DNA from: Fodinibius halophilus | GTDB lineage: Bacteria > Bacteroidota > Rhodothermia > Balneolales > Balneolaceae | Assembly: GCF_011059105.1 (NCBI RefSeq) | Contig: NZ_JAALLS010000006.1 | Coordinates: 1 to 64,000, forward strand | Reading direction: 5' to 3' | DNA: 64,000 nucleotides | In this document: piece by piece, positions 44,899 through 54,190 of the stretch | Numbering within the stretch: position 1 is the first letter of the stretch | How the letters are laid out: every line of letters begins with the position of its first letter | Made by a program: the position numbers and the translations under genes | Notes under the pieces: generated by a model | Databases searched by the model: none | What the model was told of the DNA's origin: nothing | The model's input: the letters and a program-made list of their open reading frames with translations, nothing else

Positions 44899-46400
44899 TT
44901 TTTATCAGCAGCTATAGTTTTTTCTGCAATTTTACCATTGTAGAGATAGAAAACGCCCATCGCTATTCCCCACTGTACGGCTATTGTTGCCACTGAAAAT
45001 GCACTCAGTGGATTATACCAGCTTTCTGGGGCATAGGAAGTAATACTGAGGTAGATCCACCAGACGAGAAGTGATATCACTTCTACGGGTACCACATATT
45101 TGATAATGACCGTCCACCATTTACCGAGCTGTACTTTACTTTCCTCATTATTGACAATCTGCCGACGGAACTCATCGGGATTGAATTTAATAATCGCAAA
45201 CGACATAAAAGCCCCGGATACCATCAATCCTACTGCCCATACGAAATCCTGGTTGGCCAGAATATCCGTGGAAATTGCAGAAGGCATCCCCAGAAAAAAG
45301 CCAGTTACACAAATTGCAATGGTTGCATTCTTTCGGGGAAATCCCATATCTACCAATACCCTGCTGGCCAGTTCAATCATCGAAAGCAGGGAACTAAAAG
45401 CGGCAAAGGTTAATCCCAGGAAAAATAAGATAGCAAAAACAGTACCTCCGGCCATTTCATTGAAAAGCTGAGGCATCCACATAAAGGTGAGTCCCGTAGA
45501 GGCGGGTCCGGAGGTTTTCATAATATCCAGTATTTCACCATTGCCCATGGTACTGCCCAGAGTTCCGAAAACAGTAGCAAAGATCGTCATTGCTGCCAGT
45601 AACGAAACTATATTATTTCCAATACCCGTCTGGAAAGCACTTATAGTCACATCATCCTTTGCACGCATATATGCCCCGTAAGTAAGTATAAGTCCCCATG
45701 CAGCCCCGGTATCCCAGGCATTCTGTGTTAAGGCCTCTAACCAGAGACTCGGCTCACTTAGCATCGACCAGTCAGGGGTAAACAGGTACTCAAGTCCCTG
45801 CCCGCTGCCCTCTAATGTAACGGCCCGAATTAGTGATATTACAACCACCAGCAGTAATGAAGGGATCAACACCTTATTGATGCGCTCGATAGATGAGATA
45901 CCTTTCACAACGATAAAGCCGCCCAGTCCCATCATCACTGCATGAAAAACAGAGGGCCAGGCCGACCCTTGGAAACCATACCACACGGCTTCGGCCTGTT
46001 GTATATTGGCAGGCAAACTGCTGGTTATTGATTCAATCAAATAGTACAAACACCAACCGGCCACAACGCTGTAGTAAAACATTATTGCCGTTGCCACAAA
46101 ACCGATAAAGCTACCCATCCAGGCATACTTTTTACCGACTAATTTTATAAAGGAACCTACAACCCCTTTGCGACCGTGCCGACCTATTCCATATTCTGCA
46201 ATTATCAGGGGGATAGAGAACAAGAACAGGCAACAGATCCAGGCAACAAGAAAAGCACCCGCGCCCTCTTGCCCCCCATTTTGTGCTGCAATACGTGGGA
46301 AGCGCCAAATATTACCTGTCCCAACAGCAATACCCAGTACACTGAGGATTAACCCCAGCTTTGATGAAAATAATTCGGTGCCTTTATTCTTGGAGCCCAT
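44895..46400 (-). CDS. Sodium-dependent transporter, NSS/SNF family, second copy
   Basis: This inner-membrane symporter of 501 residues with about 12 helices has the NSS signature SKLGLILSVLGIAVGTGNIWRF at the N-terminus (first 20 residues of it: SKLGLILSVLGIAVGTGNIW). It differs from the transporter at 4387-5763 in the sodium-site region (VGTGN in place of VGLGN) and by extra C-terminal sequence, so it is not a recent duplicate. Members import amino acids or related compounds with sodium. It is convergent with the PH-domain gene and divergent from the DUF2723 gene, with its own promoter in the 250-bp gap upstream. Confidence 0.9.
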   Translation of the reverse strand: MGSKNKGTELFSSKLGLILSVLGIAVGTGNIWRFPRIAAQNGGQEGAGAFLVAWICCLFLFSIPLIIAEYGIGRHGRKGVVGSFIKLVGKKYAWMGSFIGFVATAIMFYYSVVAGWCLYYLIESITSSLPANIQQAEAVWYGFQGSAWPSVFHAVMMGLGGFIVVKGISSIERINKVLIPSLLLVVVISLIRAVTLEGSGQGLEYLFTPDWSMLSEPSLWLEALTQNAWDTGAAWGLILTYGAYMRAKDDVTISAFQTGIGNNIVSLLAAMTIFATVFGTLGSTMGNGEILDIMKTSGPASTGLTFMWMPQLFNEMAGGTVFAILFFLGLTFAAFSSLLSMIELASRVLVDMGFPRKNATIAICVTGFFLGMPSAISTDILANQDFVWAVGLMVSGAFMSFAIIKFNPDEFRRQIVNNEESKVQLGKWWTVIIKYVVPVEVISLLVWWIYLSITSYAPESWYNPLSAFSVATIAVQWGIAMGVFYLYNGKIAEKTIAADKN

Positions 46401-46521
46401 ATAGTAGTTCGTTTTAGTTACTTTTTATGATAGATCTCTATTGCGCCTATTTTTAAGGAATTTTTCGTGGAGTGGCAACCCTCAAATGCAAATGTTACCA
46501 GATTTTAAAAATATTTGATTT

Positions 46522-46541
46522 TTTTTTGCGTTAAAGACGCA
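46522..46541. promoter_or_regulatory. T-tract plus GCGTT-AAAG-ACGC inverted repeat, second copy
   Basis: TTTTTTGCGTTAAAGACGCA lies in the divergent gap between the NSS gene (start 46400) and the DUF2723 gene (start 46654). Its core (46528-46540) differs by one base from the element at 37201-37213. A nearby GGCAACCCT (46474-46482) resembles the element upstream of the ECF sigma gene. It also resembles a cross-phylum low-complexity repeat of the AACGCAAAGACGC type, so a repeat remnant is an alternative. Confidence 0.3.
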
Positions 46542-46653
46542 GAGAAATTGATCTATCCTATGGGATATCGATATTTTGATTCTATCACACCTATGGCTAT
46601 TATTGCCTGCTACAGAACAGAAACTTAATTGTCTTTAAACAATATAGGCGCGA

Positions 46654-49629
46654 ATGTTTTCGAACCATACCTCGACCAACCGTACTTTAGCCCTATTTAC
46701 TTTTTTAGCTTCTCTCATTTTATACATGTTCACAATGGCTCCCACGGCTAGTTTTTGGGATGCCGGTGAATTTATTGCTGTTGCTCACGGCTTGCAAGTG
46801 AACCACCCGCCGGGGGCACCTTTCTATTCACTGTTGGGTCGCCTGTTTTCTATGTTTATGCCAACTTCATATGTGGCCGTAAGCATTAATTTTATTAGTG
46901 CCCTCAGTTCGGCCCTGACGGTGATGCTGCTTTATCTTATCAGTGTTCGACTTGTCCGCGAATGGAAAGGCGCACCAGAAGATATGATCTCCATTGATAA
47001 GATTGGAATGTATGGGGGCTCACTGCTGGGCGCATTAACCTTTGCTGTTACCGATACCTTCTGGTTTAATGCTGTTGAAGCAGAAGTTTACGCAATATCC
47101 CTCTTCTTTACTGCAATGGTGGTCTGGCTTGCATTGGTATGGGCCGAAAACCATGACGCCCCTCACAATGAGCGCTGGTTAATTCTTATTTCTTATTTGT
47201 TTGGACTTGCTTTGGGGGTCCACCTATTAAACCTACTCGCTCTTTTCTTTGTTGCTCTTATTATTTATTTCAAAAAGAAAGAGTTTGACTGGGTCTCCTT
47301 TTCGCTCATGGCTGGTTTGGCATCCGTCTCCTTTTTACTGATATATCCCTTTACCCTGCAATCCATTCCCTCTATCATGGAGAGCATCACAAAGGCCAGT
47401 TACGGTCTTATTGGGCCGATGAGTTTTATCGTAATGGTTCTTCTAGCTATTACATGGGGACTGTACTATACGCATAAGAACAACCATCGCATGGCTAACA
47501 TTATGATATTATGCTATACGATGATTTTAATCGGCTACTCTTCTTATGCCCTGATCTTTATTCGTTCATCTGCCGACCCACCCATTGACGAAAACGATCC
47601 GGAAACTGTTGAGTCATTCATCGATTACCTCGAACGCAAACAGTATGGAGATACTCCCCTGTTAACCGGCTATACCTATGATAATAGTAAAGGGAATATC
47701 AACAGAGAAGATGAATCTTTCTTTCCACGACGATATTCTACCGCGCCACGACATATTCGGCAATATTCCCAATACTCCAGTGACCTGGATTTCTTCCTGG
47801 ATTACCAGCTCAAACATATGTATTGGCGATATTTTGCCTGGAACTTTATTGGCCGCGATGCTGATATTCAAGATGCCGGATGGCAGGCTGGATTTGTAGA
47901 TACCGAACACGAAGATAATCCCGCTCACAACAGCTACTACTATATCCCATTTTTACTGGGGCTTTTTGGAATGCTCTTTCACTTCCAAAATGACTGGAAA
48001 CGCGCACTGTCTGTATTTGCGCTCTTTGCATTTACCGGGCTGGCCATTATCGTATTTCTAAATCAAACTCCCATGCAGCCGCGTGAACGCGACTATGCCT
48101 ATGTGGGCTCGTTCTTTGCCTTCTCCATATGGATTGGTATGGGGGGCATGGGACTTATAGAATTGATCAAAGAATACCTGAACAGTAATAAAATAGCAGC
48201 CTATGGCACCATAGGAACGTTACTGTTGGCTGCTCCCGTACTGGTAGGCGTACAAAATTTTCACGATCACGATCGCAGCGAACGCTATGTAGCCCCCGAT
48301 TATGCCTATAACCTTTTACAATCGGCTGCACCCAACGCTATTCTCTTTACGAATGGTGACAACGATACTTTCCCCCTTTGGTACCTTCAAGAGGTTGAAG
48401 GTGTTCGTACCGATGTGCGTATTGTTTGCTTAAGTCTGCTCAACACCGATTGGTATATAAAACAATTGCGCGACCAGTGGTCGCATGAATCAGCTCCGCT
48501 ACCGATTTCTCTTTCTGATGATGAGATTGAACAGATGACCCAGAATTACAATCTGCATGAGCCGGATACTATTTCCATACCGGTTAATAAAGATCTTTTG
48601 CGCAGTGCATTCTCCGGAGACAACAAATACAAAGAAAAGATAGGAGTTAAACCTGATACGTCTTTGGAAATCTATTCCAAAGGGGTTGATTATAACATAC
48701 CGGTAGATTCTCTTGATAATGAAGTTTCATGGTATTACAAGGGACGTTCGTTAGGCAAAGGACGTGACGGCAAACAGCGCCATTATACACAGGTCCAAGA
48801 TGAAGTTATCCTGGACATCCTTAAAACGAACCGCTGGTTACGCCCGGTATATTTTGCCAATACGGTCTCGCGACAAAGCCAGCTAAACTTGCAACCTTAC
48901 TTCCGATTTGAAGGCAAAGCCTACCGGGTAGTACCCGACAGGCATCAGGGAGATCGATACGGCTGGATCAATCCTCAAATTCATGCTAAGCGTCTTAAAA
49001 AGTTCCGGTTCCGCCAGTGGAATAATCCCGATACCTACCTGGACGAAAATATTCGTCGCATGCTAAGCAACTACCAGGTAAGTATCACAGAATTAGCAAA
49101 CAAGTATAAAGAGCTTGGCAAGCCCGACAGTGCCCGATACTGGCTAAAATGGGGACAAGAACGCATTCCCTTCCTTAAAGCCTCTTCTGGGTTATATCCC
49201 CTGGTGATGTATGCCTACAACTATGCTGATGTTGGCGGAACTACCGAAGCTTTAAAATTGGCAGAAAAAGCAGAAAAAAAAGCAATAAAGATGCTTGAAG
49301 AAAACATGGTGAAGTTTACAAATCTGCGCCAAGAAATTGATCAGCTCAATCAAGAAACCGAAGAAGCTCGTAAAAATGCTAATATGAGTAAGCAGCAACA
49401 ACTGCGTGGGCGTATTCAAAATGTGATGCAGCGCCGACAAACAATTTCTCGAAACTTATCCCGAAGTAGAGACTTCCTTGTTATCATCCAGCGAATCTAC
49501 TATATAACAGGAAATGACGAAAAGGCCACAGCGCTTTATGAAACCGTAAATAATCTCTCGGGTGGACAACTTCCCTTCCCCGATTCTAAAGAAGCCAGTA
49601 AATCTAAGATTAAGCAGTATGGCCTTTAA
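46654..49629 (+). CDS. DUF2723-family membrane protein, probable GT-C protein glycosyltransferase
   Basis: This large inner-membrane protein of 991 residues has about 13 helices in the first ~540 residues. It opens with the DUF2723 pattern (MAPTASFWDAGEFIAVAHGL, with acidic residues after the first helix; NHPPGAPFYSLLGRLFSMF). The first loop holds the Asp-Glu pair seen in GT-C enzymes. The ~450-residue C-terminal part is periplasmic and helical, with a coiled coil at about 860-930. The human relative TMEM260 is a protein O-mannosyltransferase, and Bacteroidota carry general O-glycosylation systems. A role in protein O-glycosylation is therefore plausible but inferred. It is divergent from the NSS gene. 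Confidence 0.85.
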   Translation: MFSNHTSTNRTLALFTFLASLILYMFTMAPTASFWDAGEFIAVAHGLQVNHPPGAPFYSLLGRLFSMFMPTSYVAVSINFISALSSALTVMLLYLISVRLVREWKGAPEDMISIDKIGMYGGSLLGALTFAVTDTFWFNAVEAEVYAISLFFTAMVVWLALVWAENHDAPHNERWLILISYLFGLALGVHLLNLLALFFVALIIYFKKKEFDWVSFSLMAGLASVSFLLIYPFTLQSIPSIMESITKASYGLIGPMSFIVMVLLAITWGLYYTHKNNHRMANIMILCYTMILIGYSSYALIFIRSSADPPIDENDPETVESFIDYLERKQYGDTPLLTGYTYDNSKGNINREDESFFPRRYSTAPRHIRQYSQYSSDLDFFLDYQLKHMYWRYFAWNFIGRDADIQDAGWQAGFVDTEHEDNPAHNSYYYIPFLLGLFGMLFHFQNDWKRALSVFALFAFTGLAIIVFLNQTPMQPRERDYAYVGSFFAFSIWIGMGGMGLIELIKEYLNSNKIAAYGTIGTLLLAAPVLVGVQNFHDHDRSERYVAPDYAYNLLQSAAPNAILFTNGDNDTFPLWYLQEVEGVRTDVRIVCLSLLNTDWYIKQLRDQWSHESAPLPISLSDDEIEQMTQNYNLHEPDTISIPVNKDLLRSAFSGDNKYKEKIGVKPDTSLEIYSKGVDYNIPVDSLDNEVSWYYKGRSLGKGRDGKQRHYTQVQDEVILDILKTNRWLRPVYFANTVSRQSQLNLQPYFRFEGKAYRVVPDRHQGDRYGWINPQIHAKRLKKFRFRQWNNPDTYLDENIRRMLSNYQVSITELANKYKELGKPDSARYWLKWGQERIPFLKASSGLYPLVMYAYNYADVGGTTEALKLAEKAEKKAIKMLEENMVKFTNLRQEIDQLNQETEEARKNANMSKQQQLRGRIQNVMQRRQTISRNLSRSRDFLVIIQRIYYITGNDEKATALYETVNNLSGGQLPFPDSKEASKSKIKQYGL

Positions 49630-49736
49630 GAATGCTTAATATTTATTGCATTAAAGAAATCTAAAATTTCTTATTCTTGATTCGGAATAGTATATTTCAT
49701 CGTAATTGAAACTACCTCTACTTAAGTTAGTACTCA

Positions 49737-50201
49737 ATGGTTCACCAGTTTACAAAAGAAAATATTGATGCTATCGCCAATGTGCTCAAAACGGAGGCGA
49801 AACCGTTAGGTAATGATGTCTATCGCCTTGAAGTTTCAAATGATGAGGAAGGTCGAAAACTGGCCCTCGAGATTCATCTGGGCCTTGATATTCATGGCGA
49901 TAATATGAATATGGTTTCGGTATATGCCCAAAATACCTTTTTACAGCTTCACAACTGTACCGCTTTTATAGCCAGCGATATGCTCAAACAGGTTACGTTT
50001 TTTGGAAAAGAGCAAGAGCGTACTTCCGGCCTCATTGTTGAACAAACAGCGGGTTGTAGCCTATATGCTAATGTAGGTGATGCCATACTCAACAGTGATT
50101 TTACCCAGCTGCCTGAAGACTTGATGATGTGTGCCGTTGCCCTTTCTCTTACAGAATCGGTCGACCTGGATGACTTTTCATTTGAGGAAGATGACCAGTA
50201 A
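49737..50201 (+). CDS. Hypothetical protein coupled to ybeY
   Basis: This is a soluble, acidic protein of 154 residues without signal peptide or membrane segment. No family is recognised. Its pattern is a mixed alpha/beta fold, with LALEIHLGLDIHGDNMNMVS, LQLHNCTAFIASDMLKQ and an acidic tail DDFSFEEDDQ. Its stop codon TAA overlaps the ybeY ATG by one base, so the two are translationally coupled. That suggests a role near ribosome maturation, but it is only context. Confidence 0.75.
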   Translation: MVHQFTKENIDAIANVLKTEAKPLGNDVYRLEVSNDEEGRKLALEIHLGLDIHGDNMNMVSVYAQNTFLQLHNCTAFIASDMLKQVTFFGKEQERTSGLIVEQTAGCSLYANVGDAILNSDFTQLPEDLMMCAVALSLTESVDLDDFSFEEDDQ

Positions 50202-50638
50202 TGGCATCCCCATCAGCTGATATTCAGGTTTTCAACCAAACAGAATCTGATATTCCAATCGCTGCTGAAAAATACAGTTCAGTAGCTTCCACCCTTTTTG
50301 AATCAGAAGGTTGTGCATTCAACTTTGTAGAAGTTGTTTATGTGGATGAAAACGAAATTGTCCGTATTAACAAAGAGTATCTCGAACGAGATTATGTGAC
50401 CGACATCATCACCTTTCGTTATGATGAATCTCCTGACAACCAAGCCATTGAAGGCACCATGTTCTGTTGTGCTCCCCGCATTCGCCAACAAGCCGCAGAG
50501 TTCAACGAATCCCCAAAAGAAGAGTTTTTACGGATTTATATTCATGGTTTACTACACCTTGCAGGCTATGAAGATAAAACGGACAAACAAAAACAACAGA
50601 TGACCGCCAAGGAGAATGAATACCTTGGCAAGAGCTAA
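50201..50638 (+). CDS. ybeY: Endoribonuclease YbeY, 16S rRNA maturation factor
   Basis: YbeY is a metal-dependent RNase involved in 16S rRNA 3' end processing and ribosome quality control. The 145-residue protein is normal in length. The conserved core IHGLLHLAGYEDK corresponds to the HGxLHLxGYxH motif. H115 and H119 are present, but the third ligand position (125) is aspartate, a replacement that I recall as usual in Bacteroidota. EFLRIYIHG precedes it. TFRYDESP matches the TFxF motif upstream. It is coupled to the unknown gene before it. Confidence 0.93.
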   Translation: MASPSADIQVFNQTESDIPIAAEKYSSVASTLFESEGCAFNFVEVVYVDENEIVRINKEYLERDYVTDIITFRYDESPDNQAIEGTMFCCAPRIRQQAAEFNESPKEEFLRIYIHGLLHLAGYEDKTDKQKQQMTAKENEYLGKS

Positions 50639-50727
50639 TTGGTCCTGAAAAAATCTTGTTCCCTTCTAACTACTTCGCCATATTTTCGTATAGGGTTTCT
50701 GTGAGTAATATATAACCGGATTGTACT

Positions 50728-51891
50728 ATGGAAAAACAACAGTTAGAGGCCGATAAGAATAACAAAAAAGCACTTGATGTAGCTAAAGATAAAACACGGG
50801 AACATGCCCGGCATCTTTGGCAAATCATTGCACGGCACAGTAGAATTGAAGATCTCACTAAATCCACGCCCCCCTCAAAGAGTACCCCGAAACGTAAAAG
50901 ACTCTACAGTTCCACCCTCATCAATATTCTGTCTGCTGTACCCTACCTGCTGGGCATCATGTTTTTAGTATCCTTTTTTTGGGATTTTAACGGAGTTTCG
51001 ACCGAACTTTGGGGAATTACCTTACAATACGAAGGCCTTCTGAAAATTGTGAGTGTCAGTGGGCTAATAGGCTTTTTTACCAACTGGCTAGCTATTACCA
51101 TGCTTTTTAAGCCGGCCGAAAAACGCCCCATTTTGGGTCACGGTCTTATTCCTGCACAAAAAAACCGTATTGCTTACCGCCTTTCTCAAGCCGTATCCGA
51201 GGATCTGATAAATCCCGAAATCATTAAAAAGAAAATTACCGAATCCAATGTAATAAGCCGGTATCGGGAGCAATCCACAGAATATATCAAAAGCATCATT
51301 GATGATCCGCAGTTTAGGGATGAGCTCAAAGAATGGGTTATTGTATACCTGGATGAAATGATCGCTGATCCAGAAATTCGCGGGGCTATTGCCGAACGTA
51401 TTTTGGTACAAATTGAGGATGCAATTCACGATAAATCATTCGAAAAAGTAGCATTGAAAGCCTATTCTTTCATAAAGGGACAAGAAATGCAGCATATTAT
51501 TGAGGAAGCACTGATACAGATTCCAACCTCAGTCGAAAGCGGGCTTAATAAAATGGATGACCTACTGGATGAGCTTCCTAAAAAAATTGATAACAACAGT
51601 GATGCCATTGAAAACATCGTAACTTCACTGCTTTATAAACTCATTAATCAACTAAATGTCCAGAAGTTGGTAGAAGAAAACCTACGCAGTTATGACGAAC
51701 AGCATATCTCAAATATTATAAAGTCTGCCACCAACGAACAGTTACGCTATATCCAATATTTAGGAGCCATATTGGGACTTATAGGTGGATTCATTATCTG
51801 GGAGCCCCTTCTCAGTATTTTAATACTTGCTGTTTTATCCGGAAGTTTGCTCATGCTTGATACTCTTCTAATGCAACGGGCAAAAGAGTAG
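50728..51891 (+). CDS. DUF445 family membrane protein
   Basis: This membrane protein of 387 residues has a charged helical N-terminus (1-60) and two N-terminal helices (about 68-85 and 105-130). A long alpha-helical cytoplasmic or periplasmic region follows, with a last pair of hydrophobic helices at the C-terminus (about 350-380). The motif SGLIGFFTNWLAITMLFKP followed by GLIPAQKNRIAYRLSQAV marks DUF445. Relatives such as Bacillus YheB/YtxN-type proteins are poorly understood. Ribosome maturation genes lie upstream, but a link is not implied. It converges with the nitrilase gene, 11 bases away. Confidence 0.88.
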   Translation: MEKQQLEADKNNKKALDVAKDKTREHARHLWQIIARHSRIEDLTKSTPPSKSTPKRKRLYSSTLINILSAVPYLLGIMFLVSFFWDFNGVSTELWGITLQYEGLLKIVSVSGLIGFFTNWLAITMLFKPAEKRPILGHGLIPAQKNRIAYRLSQAVSEDLINPEIIKKKITESNVISRYREQSTEYIKSIIDDPQFRDELKEWVIVYLDEMIADPEIRGAIAERILVQIEDAIHDKSFEKVALKAYSFIKGQEMQHIIEEALIQIPTSVESGLNKMDDLLDELPKKIDNNSDAIENIVTSLLYKLINQLNVQKLVEENLRSYDEQHISNIIKSATNEQLRYIQYLGAILGLIGGFIIWEPLLSILILAVLSGSLLMLDTLLMQRAKE

Positions 51892-51902
51892 ATCAGTAGC
51901 CG

Positions 51903-52715
51903 TTATAGCCTGCGGTGTTTTAGCGATGGAATGTTACTCCGAACATGTTTTAGTTTATCAGGATCAATCTGCCCGTAGGCAACCCCGATATCAGTTCCGG
52001 CATTGGCAATAACCTCCCCCCAGGGATCTACAATTATAGCATGGCCCCAGGTTTTGCGGTTCGGACCGTGCATGCCTGTTTGGGCCGGTGCAAAAACATA
52101 AGCTGTATTTTCTATTGCCCGTGCCCGAAGTAGCACCTTCCAATGATCTTGTCCTGTAGTGTAAGTAAATGCCGAGGGTACTGATAGCACCTGTGACTTA
52201 CCGGCCAGCGCCCTGTATAATTCCGGGAAGCGAAGATCATAACAAACCGTTAGCCCCCATCCTCCGATAGTTTCATCTTCATAAAAAGTCGGTTCTGCCA
52301 TTCCGGGCTCCACATAATCCGATTCACGATATGACTCTTCATCCCCCAAATCTACATCAAAAAGATGAATCTTATTATATGATATTTTTTCGGTACCATC
52401 GGGACCGTACAGGGTAGAATGGTTAAACACCTTCCCTCCTTCGGCAGGAACAGGATAACTTCCTCCCATCAGGTAAATTTCAAACTCTTTCGCTATTTCT
52501 GATAAAAATTGCGGCAGGCGTTCAGCGATCTCATCAGCGCGTTCCATTCGCATCGATAATCCACCGAGAAATGCAAAGTTCTCTGGTAAGCCCACTACTA
52601 ACGCACCATTTTTTGAAGCTTCTTTGACGAGATCATAGGCTTGTTCCAGGTTCGCATCCAAATCCGTTTGGCTATTCATCTGGATGACAGCTGCTTTATA
52701 CGATGATGAAAACAT
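51903..52715 (-). CDS. Carbon-nitrogen hydrolase family amidase (Nit1/Nit2-like)
   Basis: This cytosolic enzyme of 270 residues belongs to the nitrilase superfamily. The catalytic triad is visible: E45 in GLPENFAFLG, K115 in YNKIHLFDVDL, and C158 in LTVCYDLRFPELYRAL. The length and the KIHLFD and YDLRFPE blocks match Nit1/Nit2-like amidases. Those enzymes deamidate glutathione or act as omega-amidases on alpha-ketoglutaramate; the exact substrate cannot be fixed. It is a single gene with a hairpin between it and the amidohydrolases, and it converges with the DUF445 gene. Confidence 0.9.
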   Translation of the reverse strand: MFSSSYKAAVIQMNSQTDLDANLEQAYDLVKEASKNGALVVGLPENFAFLGGLSMRMERADEIAERLPQFLSEIAKEFEIYLMGGSYPVPAEGGKVFNHSTLYGPDGTEKISYNKIHLFDVDLGDEESYRESDYVEPGMAEPTFYEDETIGGWGLTVCYDLRFPELYRALAGKSQVLSVPSAFTYTTGQDHWKVLLRARAIENTAYVFAPAQTGMHGPNRKTWGHAIIVDPWGEVIANAGTDIGVAYGQIDPDKLKHVRSNIPSLKHRRL

Positions 52716-52774
52716 AACAATAACTCATTTATTGGGTTCTAATTAATCCCACCGACTAAACATACACTCATAAA

Positions 52775-52809
52775 CATAAAAAGGTGTGACACTTTCATGC
52801 CACACCTTT
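52775..52809 (-). terminator. Terminator of the amidohydrolase operon
   Basis: AAAGGTGTG (52780-52788) pairs with CACACCTTT (52801-52809) across a 12-base loop. On the minus strand the stem is followed by a T-rich tract (complement of 52772-52780). It terminates the minus-strand amidohydrolase genes ending at 52844. Confidence 0.75.
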
Positions 52810-52843
52810 AGAGTAAATTTTTGTCGGGGTAAAATCTACTATA

Positions 52844-54163
52844 TCAGTTGTTTGATTTTGCTCCCCGGTTCAAGTACTCATCATACAGCTGAGTATGGCG
52901 ACTTATCATCGGGATTTTATACCCACGGATAAACACCTGCTCAATATGATTCATCGGTTCAAAGGGGTCCCCATCCGAGATAAAGAGGTTTGCTTGTTTT
53001 CCTTTTTCAATACTGCCCAGCTTATCATCAACACCAAATATCTCTGCAGAATTAAGTGTAATAGCCTTGAGCGCCTCTTCCTTACCCAACCCATAGGTTG
53101 CTGCATATCCGGCATGGTAAGGAGCGTTACGAACATTCTCAACGCCACCGGTAGCAATAGCTACTTTAACACCGGCTTCGTGCAGCTTCCCGGGATTTTG
53201 GTACGGGCGTTGATAATTATCATAATCTCTTTCGGGAGTATAGAGCGTAGAGACCAAACACGGGAGACCGGCTTCCGCAATCTCTTCTGCTACACGCCAT
53301 CCATCCTGAACACCGGCCAAAATAAAGCGGGCATCGGGATGTTCTTTGGTCCATTCTATCGCATTTAAGATATCTTTTTTGGCATCAACAGAGATTATTA
53401 CCGGTATTTTGCCCGTAATAACTTCTCTCATCGCCTGCATTTTTTTATTTCCGTCGGGCTTACTCTTATTCTCAGGATTTTTTTCATAAGCCGACATCAT
53501 CTTGTGGTAAAACTCAGCCTTTGACCAAAGATCGTTTAGTGTCTTGAGCCTTTTCTCATATTGTTCTTTAATCTTTTTATCGCTGCGATCATCCCACCAG
53601 CCTCCCTTTTGGGCACTGGGCCAGTTTAAATGCAAGCCTGCATTTGCAGATACAGCCATTGAATCCGGAGAGTAACCATATAGATCTATCAGAGTACTTT
53701 TTCCAGAAATTAATCCTGAAACCGGGAGAGAAACCACATGGGTAACGCCATTTACCCGGGTTACAGGGATACTAACACTGCTGGGATTAATAGCAGTAAA
53801 TGCTCTTACATGAGGATTGAGGTTACCCAGTTCGGCCTGGTCATTTGTTACCGCTACAGCCCCGATCTCCTGGAGCCCCAGTTGCGTTCCTGCATCCATA
53901 AATCCGGGATATATATGCTTTCCGGTGGCATCAATACGCTGGTAATCGGCGGTTATTTTGGCATTTTGACCGACGTGAACGATCTTTTCACCGTCAATTA
54001 ATACCACACCATTTTCAATTACCCCATTGCTTACGGTATGGATAGTAGCATTTGTAATCGCAAACTTGCCATATTCAGCTTTTTCGGTAATTTGAGCCTC
54101 AACGTTCATCCCGATAACAAAAACCAACAGGCACGTTGTCAATAATGATTTGAAATACTTCAT
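52844..54163 (-). CDS. Secreted amidohydrolase-like protein, metal site degenerate
   Basis: This exported protein of 439 residues is in the amidohydrolase (imidazolonepropionase-like) superfamily, with signal peptide end near VEAQI. The composite domain opening (ITNATIHTVSNGVIENGVVL) and the closing block KAITLNSAEIFGVDDKLGSI are clear. The expected HxH metal motif after the first strand is replaced by YPGFMDAGTQLGLQE, which lacks both histidines. The aspartate after the last barrel strand is replaced by TGGVEN. It is probably a non-catalytic partner of the active neighbour. ATG at 54161-54163 is chosen because AGGA lies 6 bases upstream. Confidence 0.85.
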   Translation of the reverse strand: MKYFKSLLTTCLLVFVIGMNVEAQITEKAEYGKFAITNATIHTVSNGVIENGVVLIDGEKIVHVGQNAKITADYQRIDATGKHIYPGFMDAGTQLGLQEIGAVAVTNDQAELGNLNPHVRAFTAINPSSVSIPVTRVNGVTHVVSLPVSGLISGKSTLIDLYGYSPDSMAVSANAGLHLNWPSAQKGGWWDDRSDKKIKEQYEKRLKTLNDLWSKAEFYHKMMSAYEKNPENKSKPDGNKKMQAMREVITGKIPVIISVDAKKDILNAIEWTKEHPDARFILAGVQDGWRVAEEIAEAGLPCLVSTLYTPERDYDNYQRPYQNPGKLHEAGVKVAIATGGVENVRNAPYHAGYAATYGLGKEEALKAITLNSAEIFGVDDKLGSIEKGKQANLFISDGDPFEPMNHIEQVFIRGYKIPMISRHTQLYDEYLNRGAKSNN

Positions 54164-54190
54164 AAGAATTCCTGCGTCTTTCAATTTCAA

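Noticed and set aside
52844-54163. Pseudogene status for the metal-less amidohydrolase
   Set aside because: The gene is full length, has a signal peptide, a good ribosome site and an intact frame; loss of metal ligands alone does not make it a pseudogene.
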